Shown: one piece after another, positions 11,901-24,200 of the stretch | How positions within the stretch are numbered: position 1 is the stretch's first letter | Layout: the number at the start of each line of letters is the position of its first letter | From: Larimichthys crocea | Lineage: Eukaryota > Chordata > Actinopteri > Sciaenidae | DNA: 64,000 bases | NCBI RefSeq assembly: GCF_000972845.2 | Contig: NC_040011.1 | Coordinates: 29,907,362 to 29,971,361, forward strand | Direction: 5' to 3' | Position numbers and translations under genes: made by a program | Notes under the pieces: model-generated | The model's input: the letters and a program-made list of their open reading frames with translations, nothing else | Databases searched by the model: none | What the model was told of the DNA's origin: nothing

Positions 11901-13995
11901 GAACGATAAAAGTGCAGGGTCCAGCCATCAGTCTGAACTTTTGTTTCTCCATTCTTTCAAATTCTTGAACTCTGTCAATTGAAACTTTTTTGCTTAATGG
12001 TACAAGCAATTATTTATTTTAGTCTTGATCAACCTGAGCAACATCTCAGTGGAAATACACACTGTGTGCTCTATTGTGACTTTTTGTATAATGAAAAACA
12101 ACAAGAAGTGTGAATTTCAAAATGTTTGTTTTAGTTAAATTTTTTAATGTACAGGTTAAAAAAACAAAAACAAACAAAAAACAACTCTTTAAGGGCTCCA
12201 TAATACTTCTTGTACAAATCTAGGTATAAAGATTATTGATGTGTGTTAAAAATAGATGTTTAAATATACATAAATTAGGTACGCATATAAAAAATTACAA
12301 ACCTATCAAATGATGAAATTAGTTTTGGCACTCACAGCTGTACAACAGCTGTACAATGTAATGTGATGCAATACTACACATCGCAGCAAGGCCTCAGAAA
12401 TGACTGTAGAATTGAATCAGTAATCTCTCTGACCATGAAAAACATTGACTTAGCATCTATAACGTCACCCATATGCCTGTGAATTGGTTGTTTTGAAGGC
12501 TGGAATTTGGGTGTACTGCTACACTTTTGTAGTTAGCGGAGTCTGACAAAACAAATTCTGGTGAAAGCTGAGAAGCTTGTTTGAGGCTGACAAGAAAAGT
12601 GCAACCATTGCAGCGAAATCTGGCTGAGGTTTGTTCTGTACACAGGCTGCTGCTTCATAAACAGGACATTAGATTAAATACTGAGACAATAACTCAGGGG
12701 AAAAGGTATTGACTTGCTATTTTAATATTAAATCTTCATCTTGTTGAATTTGGTCCTAAAGATCTTTTAAAGGCCAACAGAAAGCTCAAAGTGGTAACAG
12801 ACTCCTGCATCACCTAATATTTCATTCTTCACTAGTTTATGCACTTGTAATAATCCTGAGGCTCAGGTATGTCTTGCCTTTAGCGCTCAGCTGCTTGTTG
12901 CAGACAGTTTCAACAGTCTCAGTTTCACAAAGATATTAATTAATCGAGAGCTGATGTTGTGTAATACTGCAGAGGTGTTTCTGCATTGTGTCCACTCTGT
13001 GTATGATCACCCAGCTACATAATTCAATCAGACTTCCCCTACTGTGAGGTAAGTAAAGTAGGACATTGCCAACCAACCAGACTGTACTGGCGTCACTCCT
13101 GTTCTCCAGAACATTGCAGTTTGCAGGTGGGGCTAAAGGTGACATTTCCAGGTGTCCACAGCTGGAGAGCGCTCACTGAAATTCCAACAGGATTATTTGA
13201 TTAAGAAACTGGGGGCCTAGAGTTCCCAGATTTGCCCCTGCAGCTGGAACAAATGTTTCATGAGTCAAGACCGACTGTACAGCTTGAACTGTCAGGAGCC
13301 AACATTGGCAGATTGCTATACGTTTGAAGTGGAAAACTGTACAGTTTCCTGTAGAGCCCAGCAGGGTGCAGATTTGTGTGGTGAGCACTGTGAATAAGGA
13401 GGACGAATGCTTTTGTATAGAAACCAGAATTACTCAAGCTCAGCAGTCAAAAGAAAGTAATAAAGATGGAAGCTGAATGTTCATACATGAAGGTTAAGCT
13501 GATATAAGCTGATGATTTGTATTACATGAAATGACTTCTCTGCTTGTAGCTTCTCTTTGAAGAGTGGACACAATGAAAACAAAGCAGTTATACTGATTAT
13601 TTTATAGCAAGAGAGGACAAATGAGACCAACGAGCAAGACACAAGCAAGGGAAAACCCCAGAAATGAGGGTGATCATGACCTCACTTCACACTGCAGCAG
13701 GGAAATTTGAGTCTAATCACGTCTGTATATTGACTTTCTATGCAACCACCAGAATGAAAGTTCATGGTTTCCTTTTTAAGTATGTAAGATTTAGAGGCTC
13801 TATGTACAGAATATGTATGAAAGTAAATATGATATGCTTAATTATGCTTTCATTAGTGTATAATCATCTGAAAATAAAAATCATATGCTTTCGCTACCTG
13901 AGAATAAACCTTTTATATCTGCATACATATCCTCCATGTTATCCCGAACAAACAAAGTTAACACTCGCCCTACTTAGGGGCTTTTTGAGTTTTCT
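8965..13995. other. Intergenic, no supported gene
   Basis: AT-rich non-coding sequence. The open frames here are short, have no recognisable motif and lack splice partners. I see no strong repeat boundaries, though degraded repeats are likely. Confidence 0.5.
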
Positions 13996-13997
13996 AC

Positions 13998-14100
13998 ACC
14001 TTTGGTGGTCACTGTAGGGTTGAGGGGAGAAGATATAAAGTGGTTACAATCAGCAACTACGCCACAAGATGCCACTAAATCCTGCACACTGATCCTTTAG
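13998..14100 (-). mobile_element. MITE copy 2 (truncated)
   Basis: Read on the minus strand from 14100, the sequence begins AAAGGATCAGTGTGCAGGAT and continues with TTTAGTGGCATCTTGTGG and TTGCTGATTGTAACC. These correspond to the start of the element family at 20184-20483 and 6659-6862. Only about the first 100 bp survives. Confidence 0.55.
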
Positions 14101-14104
14101 GCTA

Positions 14105-15815
14105 GTAAAAAGATAAAGGTCTCACTTTAAAGCACGTTTGTAGGAGCAGAGTTTTTCAGGGTTTTAAAGAGAAAACAGTAGCTGATCGCTGGGCCTGCAG
14201 GCCTGATGTGCCATGAAACACAGCAGTGCCCTTTACAAAGAGAGGCAACTGCAACAAAATGTGGATTTAAATGTGTACAATCTTCTGATGAAGCAAGTTC
14301 ATTAAACAAGTTTCTCTGCCCTTTAAGATTACACACAATTTGATTTAGTGTTCAACAGTGAATGTAAAACTACAAAGGGCAACTTTAAATGTTAAAATCT
14401 GATTTCCCTGCTGAAAGCTGTGATAACACAAATAATATAATTTTCTTTGGTACTTTAATTTCATTTATAGTTGAGCCAATGTACTCCTGTTATCACATCT
14501 AATCTCAGCATATTGTGCCTTTCTGTAAAGTGCACCGCTGAACTAATTTGCATTGGTACACAGAAATGTTGTGTTTTTCCTGCGTCATAGCTTTTTTACA
14601 AACAGCAGAGAGCTCTGTCTCTGTCAGTAAATATGTAAACCATCAACATACAGCATATAGAGCATCAACAGATGAGAAAATACTCGAGATATACTTGAAA
14701 TGGAATAGATCAAATAAAGTTATTTATACTTTTTAAATGTACAGATATGTATGTTGGATCATTTGTATCATGCACGTATATATCTAACAGTAAATATAAG
14801 TAACACTTGAGTGTAAATGTCCTTTAAACTCAAATTCGTATTTCACGTGTGGCTCTTACCCCCCTCTGTAGAAGACATTTGACCTGTGGGAGTGGCAAAT
14901 AAAAAAGGCAGCAGAGAGGCAGAGAGAAAGAGGGAGGGAAATAGAAGTCAAATTAGGAGGAAAGGAAGGTGGAGTTTTTAAGTTTTAGTCATGAAGGAAG
15001 ACAAGCGTGTGTAGTGGGTACAAGCACGAAACCCACCAGACAGAAAGGGAGCAGGAAGGAAAATATTTCATTTGACAATAATCATAGAGAACAAAAAAAC
15101 AAAAACAGCAATAACAAAAAAGAGAAACATTTGAAACGTTTTTTCCTCTCTGAGAAGACATACAACTCAAGTAAGTAAATAGGTTTTCCCTTTGAATGCT
15201 CACTCTGTGTCTGAATACGTGTAGTATTAACATGATGTGACGACAATGACGCACCAGCAGGACTAACCGGCTGCAGATACACGTGGCATGAAACTGACTC
15301 CTGACAACTTCTACTTTTTATTTACTAAAAATACAGAGTGTGGACAGTGTGTGTTAAACCTAGGATAAATATGTAATATGTGAGGGGAAAAGGCTTAAAG
15401 TCTGTGCGCTCACAGAGAGACTCAAAGTGTCACAAACCTCAAAATGAGCGCGATGTTTAGGAAGTGGCCGCTCATGCTTTCACAGTTGTTTCTGTGTTGA
15501 ACCTCCATTGAGCGGTAAATTCCGTCATCGTGTTCATTTAAAACTGTGAAAACGTTGTTATAATGAGACAAACATGATGTATAAAACCATTATTTTAATG
15601 TTATTACTGTTTTACGCATCGTGGACACGTTGGGGATAGTCAGATAAAGACATTGTTGCCTTTGTTGCCTTCAGGGACACCCCTTAAAGTCAGAATCAAC
15701 TCTGTGCAGTGGCCTACATTGAGAAAAGGTAACCAAAATTGTATTATAAATTAGTTTTACATCTATTTTCGTCACTAATTTAAATATTATTCAAGTAAAT
15801 AGAGAGTTGACGTTT
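14105..15815. other. Intergenic, no supported gene
   Basis: Purine-rich and AT-rich sequence. A short GA-rich stretch lies at about 14880-15065. No gene or clear repeat is recognised. Confidence 0.5.
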
Positions 15816-15819
15816 ACAG

Positions 15820-16000
15820 TTTTATTTCTGACCATCAGCCCAAAACCCAAACATTCAGTTTACAGTAATCCAAAGCACGGTAAAAATGATCACATTTGAG
15901 AAGCAGTGACGTTAAAATGTTTTTGTGCTTCTCAATCACTAACTAACTAACTAAATGATTAATTATTAACATATTGATTAACTGATGACCAATTAATACA
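15820..16000 (+). mobile_element. Degraded hAT-type MITE copy
   Basis: The blocks 'cccaaaacccaaacattcagtttacagtaat' and 'cacatttgagaagcagtgac' are followed by AT-rich 'gattaattatt...attgattaactgatgacc'. This matches the remembered interior and right end of a fish hAT MITE whose ends read GCAACTAATCGATTA. No 8-bp duplication is recoverable. Confidence 0.5.
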
Positions 16001-16579
16001 GCTCTTTTGCTACTCAGTAGTGATTTCATGCTTCTCTCTGGCTCCTTCACTGTGTCACATGTAGGCAGGTGACCGGGTAACCACTTTTTTGTATTTGTTT
16101 GTGCTTTTAAACTCCCAATTCTGACATTTTGGACAGACTTACTCCAGGATGGGTCTGTTCAGCGGCGTCCCTCTGTGCCGGTAACCAGACCCATGGCTGA
16201 GGTCATGCCCATGCAGAGACAGCTGCAGGCCGGTCGGGCAGCCTCGGGGGTTGCATGTTTTAGGGCTCCTCGGGGGGAACAGAGGAGGCTCCTAGAGCGC
16301 GTGGTTTATTTTCTTGGAAAGTTGTGAGGATAAAGAGTTTGCCCTGCGATCCTTTATGTCCTGCGGAGGTTGATAAACACGGCTGGTCAAGGTCAGAAAC
16401 ATCCCCGCGGGGAAAAAAGAGCAGCCCTGGATGGGAGCAGCAACAGATAGACTTGAAAGAAAAGCAGCACACGTGATGAATTAAACACGTCAACTTAAAT
16501 GTTTAATACAGAAACTTAAGGATATGTTTGTTGTCATGACAATCATAAAGACTATATAGCAATATAACGCCTCCTCCCC

Positions 16580-16646
16580 TATAAATACCCAAACTCCTCA
16601 TGACCTTAACATTGGAGTTAGTCATGGCAACATTGCATCAGTCAGG
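16580..16646 (+). promoter_or_regulatory. Candidate TATA promoter and noncoding exon of slc43a1
   Basis: TATAAATA at 16580-16587 is followed about 30 bp later by a plausible start region and then by CAG|GTATTT, a possible 5' splice site at 16646. The first coding exon of slc43a1 has a good acceptor upstream of its ATG (AG at 19861-19862), so an untranslated 5' exon must exist. This is only one candidate, chosen by inference. Confidence 0.2.
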
Positions 16647-17099
16647 TATTTCAGGAAGCAGCTTCCTAATATGGCGTTCCTCTCAGTGCAGACTTCACCT
16701 GCTCTCCCATCACGCACACACACACACTTCACAGTGTCATGACAAAGCCTAACAACTACCTGCCAATCTTAAGAACACGTTGCCTGTTTGTGTTTTAGTT
16801 TCCAAGTCTTTGTTGTATGTTGATTTTCCCACGTCAGAGCAACGGGAGCCACTCCTCGTCATCACCAAGTGTTTGTAGTGTAGTAAGTGTCATCAGCCCG
16901 TCTATCATTTCAGCATTCCAGTTGTTTCAGTAATCGCCGCAGAACAAAACTGGCGGGAAACAAAGAGGAAGTGTGTGTGTGATGAGAAACAGCAGCAGAG
17001 CAGATCTGAAAAGGAATTGTATGTTTTGCATTTGTCGCACGTGGTCACCTGAGCTCAAACACACACTGACAGGCAACTGATACCATGCCTTACTTACAA

Positions 17100-17101
<2 letters not shown>

Positions 17102-17139
<38 letters not shown>
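17102..17139. repeat. (AC)19 microsatellite
   Basis: Uninterrupted AC dinucleotides. Confidence 0.95.
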
Positions 17140-17144
<5 letters not shown>

Positions 17145-18477
17145 AGCTGTTTCCATGATGATACCAAGTAGCCATGACTCTGTGTCGCATTTACAACAGC
17201 GTCTCCTGAGCTGCGACTACACACACTTTGAATGTGATGTGTGTGTTGATTGTGTGTTGCAGCCACAGCACCATAAATCCAATCCATGTGACAGTAGTCT
17301 CTATACTTAGGCTTTAAAGGACTCTTGTCTGTTGCTGTTTGAAAGGTTGTTCTGTCTGTCCGATTTGCTTACATGACACGTAAACAAATACTTTATCATT
17401 TCAACGTCCTGATTTCTACAATGCGGCCATTACTGAGACTAGTTTGTCCAAACAAAGACACGAGACTCTGTCTCTTTGTCGGTCAAACGGAAGAAGCATG
17501 GAGAGGATTAACAGTTCTCAAAGTGAAGAAACAGCACATTCAGCACATAAATGAGGATTTACACCTGAGCTTAAAAGAGCAGTGAAAGCCTGATTAGATG
17601 TGCCAGCTCTTTTAATTAAAGAAACCAATTAAAATGTTTGTGTTTCTGCTGTTGTGACCCCCATCCTTTAAAGTGGTGCACTTAGATGTTATTAAAGCAT
17701 ACAGTTAATGCACTAATGCTGACAGGACTGCGCAGTTGAGATACAGATATCAAGATGTCAGGATCACTTTTCTGTACTTCTTACGTCAACATCTTTGCTG
17801 GTTTTGACCAGCTTGGAACTCCAATGTTTGTCTTTGGCTTGTTTTGCCACTTTGGATGTCTTTTGCTTTTTTTAAAACACAAACACACAAATACTTTTTT
17901 CACTGTGCTACTCACATACATTTAGAAATGTGTAACTTGTTTGTACTCTGAGCTAGGAAAACTTGTCTGCGTCATACTCTCCAAACCAGAAGTCATACGT
18001 AAAGGTTATATTTCGACATTAACTGTGCCGTGACGATATGTGACTTTATTTATTTATTTTTGAGAACTTTATTTATAGCCCATTTCAGGTTGTGTGTTTA
18101 TTTTCATAAGCAGCTATGATACATGTGATATGACACATCTGAAGAGGAGAACCTTGAACATAAGCCGTAATTTATTTACTTTAATACAAAATGTGTTCAG
18201 GTTGATTTAATTGACAACTGCTTTTCTTTATCTTAAATTACAGTAATTGTCATTTGATGAAGTTCTTCTGTCTTCTAGTATTTTATATCAAACAGTGAAT
18301 TGACAAAATAATCACCAGATGAATCAGTTCAAACAATAGTTAGTTGTCAAATATAGACACACTCAGCCAACAGCTTATCCTGTTTACTGTCTGTAGTCTT
18401 TGTCGAAGTTAATTAACATGTCAATTTGTGGCTCATAAATTTAAAAGGGAGTGAATCAGGCTTGGCTCTGTTGTTGA

Positions 18478-18500
18478 GTGTGTGTGTGTGTGTGTGTGTG
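18478..18500. repeat. (GT)n microsatellite
   Basis: About 11 GT units running into CACACGC. Confidence 0.9.
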
Positions 18501-19446
18501 CACACGCACTCAAGGGTTTTTCAGCATGGGGTGTCAGTTACATAGAAATCCCCCCTTTTCACACTCTATTCAGCACAAAGGCAGTTCAGCGGGCTACGGA
18601 TAATCCCATTACATGCACGCTTCATGAGCACAGAGCACAGAGACAAATCTGTCCCATTAGATCCTCTATATGCCTCCCCATACAACACACACACACACAC
18701 CTACACCCTCATGAGATGCCCTCATTATAAACTACTGGAAAGTGTTTCCTGTTTGAGGCCTTGCCTGCAGAGCCCCTGCCCCCTCCTGCCTCTCCTCAAA
18801 TCGAGTGGCTGAGACTTCTCCTCCCTCTGTTCCACTTCTTCTCTGCTGCCAAATGGAATAGCTTGGTTATATTTGGATCTTGCCTAAACATTTTCCAGAT
18901 GTGCATGAGCCTGTCAGGACGGTCGTGACTGTATTCTGTGTGTCACAGGTTGTATTGACCGGTGAACTGTCCTGTGTGACCTGTATGTAATGTATGCGTG
19001 TGTGTACTTTCCAGGTGGTCATGACTTTGTTTGGACAGTTACGTCACAAGTTTGATTGTGTGTGTTGTTGTGTCCAGAAGAACTGCATTAGTCCCAGTAA
19101 GGTAAACCTGAAGCCCAAACTGTGGTTACATGCTGTTCAAAGACTCCTTAAATCCAACTTTCAGATGGAAATGTCTCCCTTTAAAGATGCTATCCCAATT
19201 TCCAGAACAAAAGCACGTCGAGTGCTCTGCATTGTTTCCTCTATTCAAAATCAAGGTGAAGTAGCTGCGATGTTGACAGCACAGTAGGAGGATTTCTGAG
19301 GACAATGAAGTGCAAGGTGTCAGGTGCCAAACTAGGATTTACAAAACAATGACTAGTCACATGGGCACTCATTTGGCAAACTTAGAGAAAAATGTCCTGT
19401 CTCGAGGGACTCCATCAGGTCTCCCCGGTGAAGTATACATAATTAA

Positions 19447-19487
19447 ATATCAATAGGTGGCCTTTCGTAAAGACCATCTATTGATAT
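19447..19487. repeat. 14-bp stem, 13-nt loop hairpin
   Basis: ATATCAATAGGTGG (19447-19460) pairs with 19474-19487 at 13 of 14 positions, and the exception would be a G-U pair in RNA. It sits 400 bp upstream of the first coding exon of slc43a1. Confidence 0.7.
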
Positions 19488-19574
19488 GTTTCTAGGGATT
19501 AATATGTGAAACTTCTTACACACACAGATATCCAACTTTATATATAAACTTTTTTTCAATTTTAAGTTTTTAAA

Positions 19575-19780
19575 GAGCAATCATTTAGTCACAAACTAAT
19601 CGAACTCGTCATTAATCTTTAAAATGTCTGAAGACATTATTTTGACCTCCGGGAACTTGTGATAGACACTTTTCACAACAGTAATCGACCAAAAGACTGG
19701 CGTCTAGGTACTTTTCTGAAGTCTCTGTCATACAAAGACTATTTGATTAACTGGTTAATTATTTGATGATGACAATAAGG
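19575..19780 (-). mobile_element. Degraded hAT-type MITE copy
   Basis: The blocks 'aaaatgtctgaagacatt', 'gggaacttgtgatagacacttttcac' and 'actaatcgaac' resemble the interior of the same fish MITE family as 15820-16000 and 24595-24775. The ends are eroded. It ends about 90 bp before slc43a1 coding exon 1. Confidence 0.45.
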
Positions 19781-19872
19781 CCACATGTCAGTCATTTTAA
19801 TTCTGTTTTTCGCTTCTCTCTGTCATTATCCTTTCCCCCTTCTCGTCGCTCCTCTATCACAGAGCAGCAGCT

Positions 19873-21241
19873 ATGGCGCCTTCTCTCCTCCAGGCCTACA
19901 GGAGGCGCTGGTGGATGGCAGTGACGGCGGTGATTGAAAACCTGCTGTGTTCGGCTGTGCTGTTGGGCTGGGGCTCCCTGCTCATCATGCTGAAGAGGCA
20001 AGGCTTCTACTCTCACCTGTGCTCAGGTAAAACCAGCAGCTCAGCATCACGTAACCAGAATCATTTGTTTCTCTTCAACAACTCATATGATCTGTGATGT
20101 AATAGGTCTAGCTGCCACTATGTAAGGCAACATACTGTACACTTCTTTGTCAATTAATAGTTTATTCAGACCCTAAAAAGCTCTTGAAGGTCCAATGTGT
20201 AGATCACATCACCCCTGCAGTCTAGTGTAAAGGAGAAACAACACTTGAAAGTATTTAGTTTGTCTGTTCTGGGCTACTGTAGAAACATGGTGTTTCAACA
20301 TGGCAGCCTCCATGGAAGAAGACCCGCTCCCACTGTAGATATAAAAGGCTAATTTTTAAGAAACTATAAAATATTCTTATTTTCAGGTGATTATACATGC
20401 ATGAAAACAGTTATGAATATTATGTTCCATGTGTGCATTATTCTGAAAATAGAGGCCCCCAATCTTACACACTGGACCTTTAAAATATGAAATAAGCCTT
20501 TATTCGGTGTAACATCAATAATCAGTGATTATTTTTAATGTTTTTTATATGAACAACAAAACAGAAGGGTTAAGACGGTTTCCAACATTTATGGCTCATG
20601 AACCTTAAGTTAGGAAGCAGTGTCTTTTTGCATACTCACTGTCAGCACATATCTAGCAGCTGTTTGGTGATTAAATGTTCTGAGGTTTCTCTGTACATAT
20701 TTTTTTTCCCCACTTACTTCTCTCATTAACTCTCCAAAATTGTTCCCACAGTGAACGAGTCTGTGGTTGTGTCTTTGGGCAACTCCTCCAGTGGCGAGGT
20801 GGAGGAGTGGCTCAGCTGCGTGGACCAGGAGGAGATGCTGAATCTGGGCTTCACGATTGGCTCTTTCTTGCTCAGTGCCACAACTCTGCCGCTCGGTATC
20901 CTGATGGACAAGTTTGGGCCACGGCCTATTCGCCTGGTGGGCAGGTAATGGTTGTAAAAATATTGTAGGGAAATGTGCACGTACGCACGTTTTCAAACTT
21001 ATTATAATTCAGAAACACTGAAACATTTTTTACATACATATTTGCTTTATGAGAATCTTGATTTTTACATTTGACCTTTCTAAATGTCAGGATGGTGAAA
21101 GCTGCATGGAACAGTAATTAAAGTCAAATACTACTGAGGTTATAGTAAAAGTAAAAAAGCTGTCAGATCACATTCCCAAAGTGGGAGGAGGGAAACTGTG
21201 CCTTTTGTGAGTTAATCAATAAATGTAGGTGCGGTACTAGA

Positions 21242-21283
<42 letters not shown>

Positions 21284-24200
21284 AATGTTTTTATAGTAAG
21301 TACTGAAATTCTTTATCATTGGGTATGGAAGAAACTGCTTACATGATAACAGACGCTTAGACATGAAGATGATAGAAGTTCATCTGCAGCTACGTAATGT
21401 TTAAACATTCAGACTGACAGTTTCTGGTCTTTTATATATGGAAATTAACGTATTGTGAATTAAATAAGATTATATCCACATCTATATCCATATTTAACAT
21501 TGCCTGAACTAATTTGCATCACACTTTCACTTAATAACGTTGCAGTTGCGTGACTCATTGACATTTGCAAACACTGCGACTGCTGAGTCACGAGCAGTTA
21601 CTTGTCCTGTGTCTAAATACTATATATCCTTCATATACTGGATGTTTGTTTGTACAAATCACATATATTGAGCATTTAAAGAATTACATTTTTAATTATT
21701 TTTTTAAAATTTTTTGTTACAGTTCTTGCTTCGGTCTGTCCTGTGTCATGATGGCTGCGTCTGCCTACAACCCTCACCGTGAGTTCAAACACTAACACTA
21801 GACCACACACATGCTGGATATCATTATGCCGTAACACACCTATAAAGCTCGCTCACATCACGTTTTGAGTGACAGCAGGAAGATTAGACAGTAATCATCA
21901 AAATAAGATGAGTAAGATTACATAACAAGACTTCATATGTCTAGAAGAGCAACATTCTGCAGTCAACATATGATGCTGACGACTTGTTCATTCACCCGGA
22001 CTACAGCCAAAGATAGAAGTGATGAATCTGGAATATTTAGATAACTAAAATTAAACTTCAATAAGCTTTGTGTCCATATGTCCAATATTCATAAATATAA
22101 ATATTACAACATTTCTTCCTGTATATACATGCAGAATCGTGAAAACTGTCTTGTAATACACCATAATAGCAATACATATGATCTAAGAAGTGCTGTTTGA
22201 AGAGCTTAAAAGCTCCTTTCAGACCATTGGACAGGACAGGGTGGTGTTTGTTGACACAGACGACTGAACACCAGGTGCATTTGGACAGGTGTGCACAGGC
22301 GCAGCTGCCAGACACTTATTAAATCAGTGTTTTCAGCTGGTATGGAAAATATGCCACAAAAATGCCTGTGTGTCACCGAAAAGAGCCGAAGCAATGCAAG
22401 TCAATGTAGCCAGTCTAGCCAGTTTATTGAGCTCATACCTCGTACCAGCAGCTACACCCTCTTTGTAATATATGCTTCAAACCTGAAACCTCCTTTACAA
22501 ACCTCCTCATTTGGTTGTGAAAACATGATAAAACATGTAAAAGTTAAAAAATGACAAACTGTGAATAAATAAAAAGAAGAAAATGTTTGTTTTGTATCTT
22601 TGAGTCTAGTCGCTAATAAAACTTTTTTAAGGCTTTTAAGAGAGAAGATCTTTGCATTAAGACTTCTTTTTTTGTCTCTGCAGTCCTGTCAGCGCTCATC
22701 TTCTTGGCTCTCTCCCTGAACGGCTTTGGAGGCATCTGTCTGACCTTCACCTCACTCACGGTGAGACACACAACCAACCACGTGGAAGGAAGCATAAAAA
22801 GACACATTCATGTCAATCAGTGGAGGGGAATATATACAAATACAAAATTGATATTCATACATGAGTCAGACAAATGGTAGATTGCATAAACTTTAATTAT
22901 TATGGCATTTAGGGCAGGTGAGGGTCTGTAAACATGTTTGGTATTACCTGTATTTTAATGTTTGTTTTTTTTGTTCATTATCAACATCTCTACGTGAAAC
23001 CTGTTCATAGAGGAAGAAAGTCTCTGGATTGGGCTGTGTTTGGGATTTTTGTCGTGTTATGTGCAAACCACAAATTTAACTCCTCTATTTGAGTCATCTA
23101 ATGCCTCTGAGGTTGACTTTGCTTTCACACTATGTACAGTATGTGTGTCCCTGACCGCCTCCATAATATACTCTTAGTGTATCTCATATTTATAGTACGT
23201 CTAAATTGGACAACCAGGACAAAATGTGAACATGGTCAGTTGTTCGAGGTACAAGGTACAGCACGGTGCACACAAAACACATTACAGGTTTTAAATTATA
23301 CCTGTAACATTCCGAGTCAGATGAAACCTGCTTTCCTGTCTCAGTGTTTGAGTTGCTAAACAAACAACAAGTATGAGGAATTAAAAAAATCCCTGCATGG
23401 TTTCTTTCTCTATTTCTTACATCTATGTACATCATGTTAAATATGCACACAGATCAAATCTGACACCAAAATGTCCCTTGTACAGCCTGTCCCAAGCTCA
23501 GTTTCATAACACTTAAATTGCAAAAAAAGAAATGTGCCTGAGGTTACATAACATTTTGAGAAAGCACTAAGGTAAAGTTGCAGTAAAGTTTTAGTAGCTG
23601 ACAGTCTCAGTGTGGTTGGAGCCGCTATTTATCTCAGCTGTGGCTGTGGCTGTGTTTGTTTGCACTCATGTCAGGCATGTGTATTAGCGTGTGATGTATC
23701 AGCTGGTACCAACATCATCGAGTGTGCTTTATTGTTGCTGCTGTGTCCTGGGAAGTATTTAGGTTTGCGTGCGTGTGTGCGTTAACAGTGTTTTCCGTCC
23801 AAGCCACACGTGACTTCTCCCAGATGGAAAGTCTCCCATTTGTGTTTCAGCCAATAACGGCCTCCAGTTGACCACACACCCTCCGTGAAGCACGGCCCAT
23901 TCACCTCTATTTAAAACACTCAAGGCCACACTTTCTCTTGTCTCTCATTTCCTTCCTTCTTCTTTGTTCTCATCACCCCCTCTTCCTCTTCTCTCCTGTT
24001 TCTCTTCTGCCCAGAAGTCAGCAGAAAATCCATACACAACCTTTTCAACTCTACATGACTGTGCACACGTGTGGATGTACGAATGTGTGTGCATGCTTAT
24101 GTACACACAGGGAGACGAACATGAAACAGATATGATAATGAAAGTCCAAGCTGAGTGTGGACAGACGACCCTCCTCTCTGATCTTTTTCACCCCCGTATA

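Larger units (their letters stand above)
16010..19570. other. Intergenic or upstream region of slc43a1
   Basis: No coding exon is supported. A GC-richer patch lies at about 16140-16470. A possible TATA-type promoter followed by a splice donor lies at 16580-16646. (CA)n and (GT)n tracts lie at 17102-17139 and 18478-18500. Any untranslated first exon of slc43a1 would be expected here or further upstream. Confidence 0.45.

Noticed and set aside
1..19800. timm10 or other human 11q12 neighbours upstream of slc43a1
   Set aside because: I looked for the short conserved exons of timm10 and adjacent genes and recognised none.
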